NCBI GenBank assembly: GCA_965140395.1
Contig: OZ223207.1
Location: 186,001 to 250,000, forward strand
Direction: 5' to 3'
DNA from: Parvibaculum sp002684405
GTDB lineage: Bacteria > Pseudomonadota > Alphaproteobacteria > Parvibaculales > Parvibaculaceae
Length of the DNA: 64,000 nt
A program made the position numbers and the translations under genes. Below the pieces are notes generated by a model. That model had not been told where the DNA came from, did not search any database, and saw only the letters and a program-made list of their open reading frames with translations. Positions 1-8,874 of the stretch are shown piece after piece. Positions within the stretch are counted from its first letter, which is position 1, and each line of letters opens with the position of its first letter.

Positions 1-37
1 AGAGCCCGACATCAATGCGGGGTTTTGCGAGATGCAT
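1..37 (-). CDS. Start of a truncated gene, possibly a VOC (glyoxalase-fold) protein
   Basis: Only the first 12 codons are in the window, reading MHLAKPRIDVGL before the left edge cuts the gene. An AGGAGA ribosome-binding site lies 7 bases before the ATG, which strongly supports a real start. It is 20 bases downstream of the thiolase-like gene on the same strand, so it is probably in the same operon. The N-terminus resembles small glyoxalase/bleomycin-resistance (VOC) proteins that begin with an 'AKPRxDVGL' stretch, but 12 residues cannot settle the family. Confidence 0.5.
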   Translation of the reverse strand, partial: MHLAKPRIDVGL

Positions 38-57
38 GCCGGGCTCTCCTGCTTTTC

Positions 58-1200
58 TTAAGGCGCTTCGTTGGAGAAGACGATCGTGCCCGACGAGGCG
101 AACATGCCGCCCACGCCATGCGCGATGGAAATCTTCGCATCCGGCACCTGGGCGGGCGCAATGCCACGCATCTGCCGCACGCTTTCCTGAAGCGCATACA
201 TGCCATACATGCCCGAATGCATGTAGGAGAGGCCGCCGCCATTGGTGTTGAGCGGCAGCTTGCCGCCGGGCGCCGTGTTGCGTTCGCGAATGAAGGCCGC
301 GCCTTCGCCATGCTCGCAGAAGCCGAGGTCTTCAAGCCCGTAGATCGGCAGATGCGCGAAGGCGTCATAGATCATCAGGTGATCGACATCGGAATGCTTG
401 ATGCCTGCTTCGTCGAAGGCCTTCTTGCCCGAGACGCGGAAGGCCTTCGACGTGGTGAAGTCTTCCATCTGGCTGACCATCGGTGTTTCCACGCTTTCGC
501 CCGTGCCGAGAATGTAGACGGGCTTTTGCGGGAAGTCCTTTGCGCGCTCGGCACTGGTGAGAATGAGCGCGCCGCCGCCATCGGTTACGAGGCAGCACAT
601 GAGAAGGCGGAAGGGCCAGGAGATCATGCGCGAGTTCAGCACATCGTCGACGGTGATGAGATCGCGGAAGCTGGCGCGCGGGTTTTTCGCGGCCCATTCG
701 CGCTGGATCACGGCGACCATGGCCACGTCTTCCTCGGTCACGCCATAGGTCTTCATGTAGCGCAGGGCGGGAATGGTGAACATGCTCGGCGGGTTCGTGA
801 TGCCATAGGGAACTTCGAACTGACCCTGCTGGCTCTGCGGATCGCGGCTGAAGCGCCGCGCGCCGACGCGCGAACGTCCCGATTCCGCATGGGTGATGAG
901 AACCGTGTTGCACAGGCCCTCATTGATGGCGGCCGCCGCGTGGCGGACATGCAGCATGAAGGAGCAGCCGCCCACCGAGGTGCCGTCCACCCAGGTCGGC
1001 GTGATGCCGAGATAATGCGCGGTCTCGACGGGGCTGTCGCCCGCCGTCGCCACGCCGTCGATATCCTTGGCGGTGAGACCGGCATCGGCCATTGCGTTGA
1101 GTGCGGCGTCGGCATGGAGCGCGAGCTGCGACTGGTTCGGGATCTTGCCCATCTGCGTCGTTTCGGCGGCGCCGACGACGGCGACTGATTTCTGTTTCAT
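58..1200 (-). CDS. SCP2-type thiolase-like acyl-CoA acetyltransferase or aldolase
   Basis: A 380-residue protein of the lipid-transfer/SCP-X thiolase group, starting MKQKSVAVVGAAETTQMGK. Cys79 in the SVGGCSF stretch is at about the nucleophile position of thiolases. The usual C-terminal GHP-type motif is replaced by a GGGLSYMHSGMYG segment. This divergence is typical of thiolase-like proteins that act with a DUF35 partner, including retro-aldolases of steroid side-chain breakdown, so the exact reaction is open (thiolysis or retro-aldol cleavage of an acyl-CoA). The DUF35 gene lies 16 bases upstream on the same strand. The reading frame stays open further upstream, but the ATG at 1200 fits the family N-terminus and the end of the upstream gene. 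Confidence 0.85.
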   Translation of the reverse strand: MKQKSVAVVGAAETTQMGKIPNQSQLALHADAALNAMADAGLTAKDIDGVATAGDSPVETAHYLGITPTWVDGTSVGGCSFMLHVRHAAAAINEGLCNTVLITHAESGRSRVGARRFSRDPQSQQGQFEVPYGITNPPSMFTIPALRYMKTYGVTEEDVAMVAVIQREWAAKNPRASFRDLITVDDVLNSRMISWPFRLLMCCLVTDGGGALILTSAERAKDFPQKPVYILGTGESVETPMVSQMEDFTTSKAFRVSGKKAFDEAGIKHSDVDHLMIYDAFAHLPIYGLEDLGFCEHGEGAAFIRERNTAPGGKLPLNTNGGGLSYMHSGMYGMYALQESVRQMRGIAPAQVPDAKISIAHGVGGMFASSGTIVFSNEAP

Positions 1201-1216
1201 CTCTCGTCCCCTTGCT

Positions 1217-1627
1217 TCACTTCGCCGGCCGGAATTTGGGCAGGCTGATCTCGTCCGTCGCCTTTTCGAATGTGACTTCGAGGGGCATGTCGAGTTCAAG
1301 CGCTTCGGGCGTTTGCGGGCAGTCCACGATGTTGGTCATCATGCGCGGGCCTTCTTCCAGCTGCACGACAGCGATGGAATGGGGCTCCTCGCCGAAATCG
1401 GGACGGGGACGATGGTTGATGATGTAGCTGTAGAGCGTTGCCTTGCCGCTTGCCTTGATCACTTCCACCTCGCGCGCCGAACAGGCCGGGCAGAAGTCGC
1501 GGGGCGGGAAATAGGTGTGATTGCAGGTCTTGCAGCGTTGCAGCCGGATTTCGCCGTCGCGGCAGCCATCCCAGAAATGCTGCGTTTCCGGCGTGGGCTG
1601 GGGCAAGGGGCGTTTGTAGTCCGCCAT
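1217..1627 (-). CDS. DUF35 OB-fold protein with zinc ribbon, partner of the thiolase
   Basis: A 136-residue protein with the standard DUF35 layout: an N-terminal helical hairpin, a rubredoxin-like zinc ribbon with Cys32, Cys35, Cys46 and Cys49, then an OB-fold (about residues 60-130) containing the YSYIINHRPRPDF segment. Proteins of this family form complexes with SCP2-type thiolases and help bind acyl-CoA. The gene starts at an ATG with a GAGGT site upstream. It precedes the thiolase gene by 16 bases, so the two are almost certainly translated from one transcript and work together. Confidence 0.9.
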   Translation of the reverse strand: MADYKRPLPQPTPETQHFWDGCRDGEIRLQRCKTCNHTYFPPRDFCPACSAREVEVIKASGKATLYSYIINHRPRPDFGEEPHSIAVVQLEEGPRMMTNIVDCPQTPEALELDMPLEVTFEKATDEISLPKFRPAK

Positions 1628-1770
1628 GAGGACCTCCCTGACATATGTGATTCCGGTTCTTTGAATGCCGGAAATTCGAATGCGGGGAGGATAGCCTCGC
1701 GGGCCAGATTGGCAAGCTGGGGGACCGCACCGGCGTGCGATCCCCCGAATCGATTTTGAACAGGTGAGCT

Positions 1771-2430
1771 TTAGGGCAGGAGCACGGTGTCGATCACATG
1801 GATGACGCCGTTCTTCTGATGGACGTCGGCGATGGTGACCATGGCCTTGTCGCCCTTGGCGTCGATAATTTCGATGCCGCCTTCCGCTTTCTTCGCCGTC
1901 AGTTTTTCGCCTGCGACGGTGGGCAGCATCGCCGTGCCGCCTCCCTGCTCGATGAGCTGCATCAGATCGGAGGCTGTGATGTCGCCGGGAACAACGTGAT
2001 AGGTCAGGATTTTCGTCAGCTGGTCCTTGTTCCCCGGCTTCAGCAGCGTGGAGACGGTGCCGTCGGGCAATTTGTCGAAGGCCTCGTTGGTGGGGGCGAA
2101 GACGGTGAAGGGACCGGGGCCCTTGAGCGTTTCCACCAGGCCGGCCGCCTTGACCGCGGCGACAAGGGTGGTGTGATCCTTCGAGTTGACAGCGTTCTCG
2201 ATGATGTCCTTCGACGGGTACATGGGCGCACCGCCCACCTCGACGGTTTTCTCGTCCGACATCTGGCTGTGGGACATGCCGCCGTCATGCATCTCGGCCT
2301 GTGCCATCGTCTGGCCGGGCATCTCGATGCCGTTCTTGCTCTCCATCGCATTGGCGCTGGTGAGCGCCGTCGTGCCGAGCAATAGAAGGCTGTACGCCGC
2401 GGCGCGGGCCGCAGTGTGGAGGGGGGTCAT
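1771..2430 (-). CDS. Secreted fasciclin (FAS1) domain protein
   Basis: A 219-residue exported protein. Residues 1-28 form a signal peptide ending in TSANA. A His/Met-rich stretch follows (about 40-65), then one FAS1 domain (about 85-215) with a TVFAPTNEAFDKLP motif and a LTYHVVPGDITASDLM segment characteristic of the fold. FAS1 domains mediate adhesion or matrix contacts; the ligand is unknown. The start at 2430 is chosen because AGGAGA lies 7 bases upstream; an in-frame ATG at 2481 would put 17 polar residues ahead of the signal peptide. It stands alone on its strand. Confidence 0.85.
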   Translation of the reverse strand: MTPLHTAARAAAYSLLLLGTTALTSANAMESKNGIEMPGQTMAQAEMHDGGMSHSQMSDEKTVEVGGAPMYPSKDIIENAVNSKDHTTLVAAVKAAGLVETLKGPGPFTVFAPTNEAFDKLPDGTVSTLLKPGNKDQLTKILTYHVVPGDITASDLMQLIEQGGGTAMLPTVAGEKLTAKKAEGGIEIIDAKGDKAMVTIADVHQKNGVIHVIDTVLLP

Positions 2431-2677
2431 GGCGTTTCTCCTGTTTACGCTTTCATGTCGCAGCAGAGCAAAACCGCTCATGTTTGAGATGTTCTTGGTA
2501 CGGCGGAAAACAGGAGATGGATTGCCGGAAAGATCGTTCCCGCTCTCACGAATCCGTGAAGAGTGGAGCCTGTTTTGTAGGGAAATGTCGACCGGATGGT
2601 GGTTTTAGACGTCGCTCACGCAAGGAAACGGCCCGGGGCAGGGGCGTGTCGTCATGCGCGCCCGGTTGGGGAGCCGC

Positions 2678-2705
2678 TTGATTACCTGTTTCAGGCGCAT
2701 ATATT
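2678..2705 (+). promoter_or_regulatory. Candidate promoter placing the start site at or next to an ATG
   Basis: TTGATT (2678-2683) and TATATT (2700-2705) are separated by 16 bases, a good sigma70 match. Transcription would start about 7 bases after the -10 box, at 2712, which is the ATG of the next gene. No Shine-Dalgarno sequence lies at a usable distance, because an AGGT at 2707-2710 touches the ATG. This suggests a leaderless mRNA. Confidence 0.45.
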
Positions 2706-2711
2706 CAGGTC

Positions 2712-3053
2712 ATGAAAACAATCGTTCCTGTCCTGAGCCTGTCTCTCGCCGCCGTCCTTCTCGGAAGCGTATCGGCGCGGGCTGGCGATGCGATGGCTGC
2801 CATCGGCGGTTCGTCGATGATCGACCTTGGCGGTCATGTGGTGACCTCGGGCGTTGCGGGCGGCATGTCCGATCCCGTTCCGCTTTTTGCCGGCGCCAAT
2901 GGCCCTGCGATTTTCGTCTTGAACGTGCCGTCGCTCGGCCAAGCGGGAAATGGCGGCGCAATGGGCAGCACTCTCGGCTCGAAAGCGATGAAGCCCGCAA
3001 GCAAGGGCATTTCGCAGTCGCCGGGTCGAACCATCGAAGATCTGAATCGCTGA
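2712..3053 (+). CDS. Small secreted hypothetical protein
   Basis: A 113-residue protein with a clear signal peptide (MKTIVPVLSLSLAAVLLGS, cleavage after about ARA at residue 24). The mature part is rich in Gly, Ser and Ala, has no Cys, and ends in a polar tail. I recognise no family. Its stop codon abuts the stop of the convergent nitroreductase gene. The signal peptide and the promoter placed exactly upstream support it being a gene. Secretion to the periplasm or outside is inferred; the function is unknown. Confidence 0.6.
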   Translation: MKTIVPVLSLSLAAVLLGSVSARAGDAMAAIGGSSMIDLGGHVVTSGVAGGMSDPVPLFAGANGPAIFVLNVPSLGQAGNGGAMGSTLGSKAMKPASKGISQSPGRTIEDLNR

Positions 3054-3725
3054 TCAGTCGAAACCGTGAAATGTCGCGAAACTGTCGAGCGGTTCGCGTT
3101 CGGCAACCAGCGTGTTCACGGGCTGCGTTTCATCGGCATAGCCCAGCGACATGCCGGCGATGATGTATTCGTCGTCCGGCACGTCCAGCACCCGGCGGGT
3201 GACAGACCAGAAATTGTTCCACGCCCCTTGCGAGCATGTGTCGAGGCCGCGCGCTTTCGCAGCGAGCATCAGCGTCTGCATGAAGATGCCGATATCGATA
3301 AAGCTCATCGCATCGAGATCCTTGTCGATGGTGAAGATGAGCCCGACAGGCGCGTCGAAGAATTCGTAATTGCGGCCCCATTGGCGCCAGTTCGCCGCCT
3401 TGTCGCCTTTCGGGATGCCGAGCAGGCCGTACATCTCCTTGCCCAGCGTGCGCATGCGACCGGTATAGGGCTCCTTGCGCTTGGAGGTACGCGGAAATTC
3501 CGCCTTCGCGTCCTGAGGATCGTTTTCGCGATGGGCCATCACCTCGGCGACGAGGCGATCGCGCATCTCGCCCGCGACCACATGCACTTTCCAGGGCTGG
3601 ATATTGGTGCCGGAGGGCGCGCGTGAGGCGAGTTCGAGAATTTCTTCCATCAGGTCGCGCGGTACGGGATCGGGCCTGAAGGCGCGAACGGATTTGCGCG
3701 ACCGGATGGTGTCGTCGATATGCAT
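3054..3725 (-). CDS. Nitroreductase-family FMN oxidoreductase
   Basis: A 223-residue protein of the NfsB/FRase I-like flavoprotein superfamily. It starts MHIDDTIRSRKSVRAFRPDPVP, the typical RRSxRxF FMN-phosphate site, and contains ASRAPSGTNIQPWKV (about 33-47) and a C-terminal GMSLGYAD segment that contacts the flavin. Such enzymes use NAD(P)H to reduce nitro compounds, quinones or enones; the natural substrate cannot be told. A GAGG site lies 7 bases before the ATG. It is divergent from the membrane-protein gene that follows and convergent with the small secreted protein gene. Confidence 0.9.
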   Translation of the reverse strand: MHIDDTIRSRKSVRAFRPDPVPRDLMEEILELASRAPSGTNIQPWKVHVVAGEMRDRLVAEVMAHRENDPQDAKAEFPRTSKRKEPYTGRMRTLGKEMYGLLGIPKGDKAANWRQWGRNYEFFDAPVGLIFTIDKDLDAMSFIDIGIFMQTLMLAAKARGLDTCSQGAWNNFWSVTRRVLDVPDDEYIIAGMSLGYADETQPVNTLVAEREPLDSFATFHGFD

Positions 3726-3801
3726 GAAGCTGCCTCACTGGATGCGGATTTCGATTGGCGCGAGTTTAGCGAGGCGGCATAGTCGGTCAAATAAACAGGC
3801 T

Positions 3802-4938
3802 GTGACGAGGGAGGCCGGGATTTTCAGAACTACTGCGCCGACGCGTATCGAGCGCCAGATTGTCGGCACATGGGACCAGTGGATTGTCTGGCGGCTGGGC
3901 GGGCGCCCGGCGGTGGTGGCAGCGAGCGTTCCCCTCATCCTGATGGCGAGCTTCTATCTGCCGGCCTGGCTTCTGGGCAATTACGAGACGATGGAGCGCG
4001 GCGCCTGGTCGGGGAGCGTTTTCGGTCTCGATCCCTTTTCCTGGGCGGCGTTCGTCGTGTCGTTGCTCGGTGGATACACGCTTTCGGTCACCTCCTTTTC
4101 CATCCTGCGCGACTGGGAAGACATGGTGCGCCTGTTGCCCGTGCTGGACGAAAAGGCTCATGACCTTCTCGCCACCTGGCGGTCTCCGGGCCGCCCGCAG
4201 CTCCAGTATGGCCGTATGGCAGGCTATGCGGGCATGGTGCTGGGCATCTTCGTCATGCTCGTCACCGTGCCGGGGCTCGTCGATATTCTTCATCTTCGCT
4301 TTCTTCTGCCCATGGGGCCAGATCCCATCGAGGGGGCGGTTGCGTTCGTGTCGATCTGGTTTCTCGTCATGGGGCCTGTGCTTTTCTACATTCTGGGGCA
4401 GGGACTTTTCTTCAGCATTTCGGAAGGCGTGTTTTTGCGCCGGTTGCAGCGGCAATATCTGCGGATCGACCTTCTGGATATAGACAGGCTGGCGCCGCTG
4501 ACGCGAATTGCCATGCGGCGATCGGTGGTGTGGATCGTCGGCGCGACGCTGGGCTCGCTGTTTTTTCTGAGCGCGGGGATCGAGCGCACCGCGCTCGAGC
4601 CGCTTTTCCTCGGTATTTGCGTCATCGCGGTCGGCGTGCTGATGCCCCCCTTGATCCGGGTGCATCAGCATATCGTTCGTACCAAGAAGGAAGAACTCGA
4701 CACGCTGCGGGGGGCGATCCGGGAAGAACGCGACCTGGCGCTCGACCGTGACGAGCGCGGCATGCAGGCCATCGCCCGGCTTCCCGGCCTCATCGCCTTT
4801 GAAAGTCGTATCGATCAGGTGCGCGAATGGCCGGTCGATTTCGGCACAGCCAGCCGCTTCGCTCTTTATCTCGGCATCCCGGTTTTCTCATGGGTCGGCG
4901 GCGCATTGGTGGAAAAGCTGGTGGATGCTTTCCTCTAG
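3802..4938 (+). CDS. Uncharacterised multi-pass inner-membrane protein
   Basis: About 378 residues with six predicted membrane segments: VVAASVPLILMASFYLPAW, the FVVSLLGGYTLS region, MVLGIFVMLVTVPGLVDIL, FVSIWFLVMGPVLFYILG, VVWIVGATLGSLFFLSAG and LFLGICVIAVGVLMPPL. A charged, probably coiled-coil segment (KEELDTLRGAIREERDLALD) follows, then a last hydrophobic stretch near the C-terminus. No transporter signature is visible and I do not recognise the family. The start is uncertain: GTG at 3802 is chosen because the frame upstream overlaps the divergent nitroreductase gene. An in-frame ATG further inside is possible. Confidence 0.65.
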   Translation: MTREAGIFRTTAPTRIERQIVGTWDQWIVWRLGGRPAVVAASVPLILMASFYLPAWLLGNYETMERGAWSGSVFGLDPFSWAAFVVSLLGGYTLSVTSFSILRDWEDMVRLLPVLDEKAHDLLATWRSPGRPQLQYGRMAGYAGMVLGIFVMLVTVPGLVDILHLRFLLPMGPDPIEGAVAFVSIWFLVMGPVLFYILGQGLFFSISEGVFLRRLQRQYLRIDLLDIDRLAPLTRIAMRRSVVWIVGATLGSLFFLSAGIERTALEPLFLGICVIAVGVLMPPLIRVHQHIVRTKKEELDTLRGAIREERDLALDRDERGMQAIARLPGLIAFESRIDQVREWPVDFGTASRFALYLGIPVFSWVGGALVEKLVDAFL

Positions 4939-4955
4939 CGCGTCGCCCCCAAGGC

Positions 4956-6191
4956 TCACAATCCGAGTACAGCCTTCGACATGATATTGCGCTGGATCTC
5001 GTTCGAGCCCGCATAGATGGAGCCTGCCCTGTCGTTCAGATATTTGGGCGTTACAGGCAGGGCATAGTCCGGGCCGACATGCGCCTGACGTCCTTCCGGC
5101 GCTTCATGGCCCGGCACGGGGCCGCCGGGGCAGGTGGCGTGGGGCTGGAAGGGAACGGCATAATAGGCGACCGCTTCCAGCGCGATCTCGGTCAGGCGCT
5201 GGCTTAGTTCGGTGCCGCGCGTCTTCAGCATGGAGCTTTCCGCGCCCGGCGCCTCGCCATGGCTGAGTTTCGACATGATGCGGTGTTCGGTGAATTCGAG
5301 CGCGGTGATTTCCGACCAGGCTTGCGCCAGTTTTTCCGCGAAAGCCGTATCGTCGATCAGCCGGTCGCCCGTGCCTGAAAGTTCTTCGCCCGCGATCATG
5401 CGGATGCGTTCGAGCCTCGTATGCAGCCCCGGCGCATAGGCGTGTCCGCCACGTTCGAATTGCAGCAGGTATTTCGCGACCGTCCATCCATCGCCGACCT
5501 TGCCGACGACATTCTTTTTCGGTGCGCGGGCATTGGTGAAGAAGATCTCGTTCTGAACATGTTCCCCCGTCAGCATGATGAGCGGTTTCACCTCGATGCC
5601 GGGCGTGTCCATATCCATCAGCAGGAAGGTGATGCCGCGCTGGGGAATGTCTTCCTTCGAAGTCCGCACCAGGCAGAAGATGCGGTTGGCGTATTGGCCA
5701 TGCGTGGTCCAGATCTTCTGGCCGTTGCAGAGATATTCGTCGCCATCCTCGACGGCGCTCATTTGCAGGCTCGCCAGATCGGAGCCCGACCCCGGTTCCG
5801 AATAGCCCTGACACCAGAAATCCTCGCCGCCGAGAATGCGCGGCAGGTAGAAGTCTTTTTGTTCCTGCGTGCCATAGCCGATGAGGACGGGGCCGCACAT
5901 GCCCACGCCCATGGGCGAAAGCGGCGGGGCGCCGGCGGCGGCAAATTCGCTGGCGAAGATGTAGTGCTGCACGACGGACCAGTCGCAGCCGCCATGCTCC
6001 ACCGGCCAGGCAGGCGCGACCCAGCCCTTTTCGAACAGCGTTCTATGCCATTCCATCGTGGTTTCATGATCGGCATAGACGCTCGTCATCAGCTTGCCGC
6101 GGCGGCGCAGCTCCGGCGTCAGTTTCTCGTCGAGAAAGCCCCGCACCTCGTCGCGGAATTGTGCGTCCTCTTTTGCGTAAGCGAGTTCCAT
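4956..6191 (-). CDS. Acyl-CoA dehydrogenase
   Basis: A 411-residue FAD enzyme catalysing alpha,beta-desaturation of an acyl-CoA. Family signatures are present: a helical N-domain, the beta-domain segment QGYSEPGSGSDLASLQ (flavin and substrate contacts), KIWTTHGQYA, LLQFERGG near the start of the C-domain, and a C-terminal AGSNEIQRNIM motif. The EAPEGRQAHVGPDYALPV stretch before the last motif is longer than in short-chain enzymes. This resembles the FadE-type dehydrogenases of sterol or branched-chain degradation; the substrate is not determinable. It ends close to the convergent membrane-protein gene. Confidence 0.9.
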   Translation of the reverse strand: MELAYAKEDAQFRDEVRGFLDEKLTPELRRRGKLMTSVYADHETTMEWHRTLFEKGWVAPAWPVEHGGCDWSVVQHYIFASEFAAAGAPPLSPMGVGMCGPVLIGYGTQEQKDFYLPRILGGEDFWCQGYSEPGSGSDLASLQMSAVEDGDEYLCNGQKIWTTHGQYANRIFCLVRTSKEDIPQRGITFLLMDMDTPGIEVKPLIMLTGEHVQNEIFFTNARAPKKNVVGKVGDGWTVAKYLLQFERGGHAYAPGLHTRLERIRMIAGEELSGTGDRLIDDTAFAEKLAQAWSEITALEFTEHRIMSKLSHGEAPGAESSMLKTRGTELSQRLTEIALEAVAYYAVPFQPHATCPGGPVPGHEAPEGRQAHVGPDYALPVTPKYLNDRAGSIYAGSNEIQRNIMSKAVLGL

Positions 6192-6426
6192 CGCCTTTTC
6201 CTCCCGAAACTCAATAGCTGTTGCGGCAGAGTAGGCGACGGGCTTTTGCGCGAGTCAAACGGGGCAGGGCGGATGCAGCGTGCCGCTGCGGCAGTCGCAG
6301 CGCATTCGGTTCAACGCCTGCGGGATGTGGAAAACGTCTCGCCATTGGCGAGGGACGCAAAAAGGCGTAAATGGATGACAAGCGCCCGTGTCAAAGAGGC
6401 GCTTTATTGATTCAGGGCGGTTGGAA

Positions 6427-7797
6427 ATGTCCGAGCTAGAGGAAAAGCCGAAGGATCGGGAGACCCGGGACGCGCAGGAAAACGCGGCGCCGGGACTTGC
6501 CGAGCGGGCCAAGCAGGCGGCCGAAATTCTTGTCGGCAAGACGACGCCGGAAGAGCGCAAGCGCGCCTTCGTGATCCTCTTCATGTGCCTGCTTGCCGTC
6601 GGCATGGGGCAGACGCTCGTTTTCGCCGTGCTGCCGCCGATCACGCGCAAGCTCGGCATGGGCGAGTTCGAGACGACGATGATCTATTCGCTCTCGGCCC
6701 TGCTCTGGGTGATGACCAGCGCCTTCTGGGGACGGCGCAGCGATGTGATGGGCCGAAAGCCCGTCATCCTGATCGGTCTCCTGGGGTTTGCCGTCTCGAC
6801 CACGCTGTTTGCCTTTGCCGTGCTTTTCGGGCTCTGGGGCATGGTGCCCTTGGCCTTCCTGTTTCCGCTGCTGATGGGAACGCGGGCGATCTTCGGCACC
6901 TTCGGCTCGGGCACCATGCCCGCCGCCCAGGCCTATGTCGCCGACCGGACGACGCGGGCCGAGCGCGCCTCGGGCGTGGCGGGCATTGGCGCCGCCTTCG
7001 GTATCGGCACGGTCGTTGGGCCGGGCGTCGCGGCGGCTTTTTCGGAAATCCACATTCTCGCGCCGTTCTTCGCGGTGGCCGTCCTCGCCTTCCTGTCGGC
7101 GATGATGATCTGGTTCCTGTTGCCGGAACGCACGGCGCCCAAAAGCTCGATCGCCGAGAAGCGCGCCGGGGTGAAGCTCAACCTGATGTCGCCCAATGTG
7201 CTGCCCTGGGTCGTCGTGGGCGTGCTGTTGAGCCTTTGCCAGTCCACGACCATGCAGCTTGCCGCGTTCTATTTCATGGATGTGCTGCATCTGGAAGCGG
7301 AGGCGGCGACGCAGGCTATTTCGATCGGGCTTCTCGTGATGGCGCTGTCGACCATCATGGCGCAGATCGGCCTTATCCAGCGCTTCAACCTGTCGGTGCA
7401 GTTTCTGCTGCGCTGGGGGGCGGTGACGATGATCCTTGCCTCGGCGATGCTGGTGATCGCGAATTCTCTCGGCGTTCTCGTGATCGGTATGGGGCTTGCG
7501 GGCCTTGCCTTCGGGCTCCTGCGGCCGGGGCTTCAGGCGGGCGGGTCGCTCTCCGTCTCACCCAAGGAGCAGGGCGCCATCGCGGGCATTATCGGCTCTA
7601 CCGCGGCGACGGGCCATGTCATCAACCCCTTTGTCGGCATACCGCTCTACCATTGGCACCATTTCGCACCCTTCATCATGTGCGGCGTGCTGATGGTCAT
7701 CATTCTCGGCTTTGCCGTCTTCCACCCGCTGATGAAGGATCTCGATCAGCGGGCGGAGGATTTCGAGGATGAAGAGGAAGGCATCGGCTACCACTAA
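6427..7797 (+). CDS. MFS transporter
   Basis: A 456-residue major-facilitator permease with a soluble N-terminal tail of about 45 charged residues and 12 predicted membrane helices. The loop 2-3 signature is visible as SAFWGRRSDVMGRKPVI, and a glycine-rich helix 5 motif as GIGTVVGPGVAAAFSE. These features suit a proton-coupled drug/H+ antiporter-like exporter, but the substrate is unknown. ATG 6427 is preferred over a GTG 13 codons upstream because the purine-rich GGGCGGTTGG lies just before it. A polar acidic tail ends the protein. It converges with the hydrolase gene downstream. Confidence 0.85.
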   Translation: MSELEEKPKDRETRDAQENAAPGLAERAKQAAEILVGKTTPEERKRAFVILFMCLLAVGMGQTLVFAVLPPITRKLGMGEFETTMIYSLSALLWVMTSAFWGRRSDVMGRKPVILIGLLGFAVSTTLFAFAVLFGLWGMVPLAFLFPLLMGTRAIFGTFGSGTMPAAQAYVADRTTRAERASGVAGIGAAFGIGTVVGPGVAAAFSEIHILAPFFAVAVLAFLSAMMIWFLLPERTAPKSSIAEKRAGVKLNLMSPNVLPWVVVGVLLSLCQSTTMQLAAFYFMDVLHLEAEAATQAISIGLLVMALSTIMAQIGLIQRFNLSVQFLLRWGAVTMILASAMLVIANSLGVLVIGMGLAGLAFGLLRPGLQAGGSLSVSPKEQGAIAGIIGSTAATGHVINPFVGIPLYHWHHFAPFIMCGVLMVIILGFAVFHPLMKDLDQRAEDFEDEEEGIGYH

Positions 7798-7824
7798 GGG
7801 CCGAGGCCTTCCTGCCGAAGCGCT

Positions 7825-8874
7825 CTAGCCGAGGGCGCCGTCGGCTTCCCACTGGCCCATCAAGGATGCGACAGCAGCCGAGAAGGCATGGGGCTGGTCC
7901 AGCATGATGTGGTGCTGGGCGCCGGCGATGGTGAAGACGGGGCTGCCCGGACGAAGCCCGCGAATGAAATCCAGACGCTCCGGCTCGTAATCCTTGCTGT
8001 ACTGACCGAAGAAGGACGCCGCCTTGCAGGGCAGGCCCGCATAGATCTCGGCGTGATCGTCGCCCATCTTCAGGCCGTTGAAGGCGGGGCCGTCGAACTT
8101 CCATGTCCAGCCGGCTTCGTCGGACGGTGCACGGCCGGGGTTTTCGCCCTTCTTCACCTCGCGCAGGCTCAGCGGCGCGATGTAGTCGATGATGAACTGG
8201 TTCGCGCAGACCTGAAGCGGCGCGAGGCGGAAGCGAGCCACCGCGCTTTCGAAGTCGGGATAGATGCGGGTCGGGCGGCGCTGGTTGCCGTCCCGGGTGA
8301 ACCATTCATGCGCATCTTCCTTGGGGCGCACGGTGAAGTCGGCCAGAATCAGACCGCCCAGCTTGTCGCCGTAATGCTTGCCCGCGATGAGGGTGACGAA
8401 ACCGCCGAAGGAATGGCCGCAGATAACCGGCTTGGGACCAAGCCCCGCGGCGAGCGCCACCTCGCCGATGCCCTGCGCGAAGCTTTCGCGCGTATAGCTC
8501 TTGCGCCATTCGCTGTCGCCCATGCCGGCCAGATCCATCGAGGCGACGTTGTATCGGTCGGAGATCAGGGGCGCGATGAAGTGGAACCAGTTGGCGTGTG
8601 CGCCATTGCCATGGACGAACAGGACGCCCGGGCGCTTGGGGTCGTCATTACCCCAGCGGTAGTAGTGGATCTTGGCGCCATCGACCTCCAGCCAGTGCTC
8701 GGTGCGGGGCGCGTCGAGCGCCTCCTTGAACCATTGCGGGCGGTGGCGAATGATGTCTTCGTCCGGGATATGCGGGGGCGTGGGCCCGCGATTTTCCCAT
8801 TCTTCCTGCAGCTTGCGGGCTGCTTCCGCCGCGTGCGCCGCCTCGGCGGAGCTCTGAGCTTCGTCGTAAGCCAT
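7825..8874 (-). CDS. Alpha/beta hydrolase
   Basis: A 349-residue soluble hydrolase. The oxyanion-hole motif is LFVHGNGAHANW (about 85-96), the nucleophile elbow is GHSFGG with Ser155, and a candidate catalytic His lies in the C-terminal AGAQHHIMLDQPHAF stretch, as in carbon-carbon and ester hydrolases of the epoxide hydrolase/lipase type. An N-terminal helical extension of about 55 residues (rich in Ala and Glu) precedes the core. No signal peptide. The gene is monocistronic. The substrate is unknown; nearby acyl-CoA genes make an ester or lipid plausible. Confidence 0.85.
   Translation of the reverse strand: MAYDEAQSSAEAAHAAEAARKLQEEWENRGPTPPHIPDEDIIRHRPQWFKEALDAPRTEHWLEVDGAKIHYYRWGNDDPKRPGVLFVHGNGAHANWFHFIAPLISDRYNVASMDLAGMGDSEWRKSYTRESFAQGIGEVALAAGLGPKPVICGHSFGGFVTLIAGKHYGDKLGGLILADFTVRPKEDAHEWFTRDGNQRRPTRIYPDFESAVARFRLAPLQVCANQFIIDYIAPLSLREVKKGENPGRAPSDEAGWTWKFDGPAFNGLKMGDDHAEIYAGLPCKAASFFGQYSKDYEPERLDFIRGLRPGSPVFTIAGAQHHIMLDQPHAFSAAVASLMGQWEADGALG

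Noticed and set aside
1..57. Inverted repeat AGAGCCCG / CGGGCTCT as a terminator
   Set aside because: The loop is about 30 bases and there is no T-run. One arm lies over the ribosome site of the partial VOC gene, so it is better explained as coding and leader sequence.
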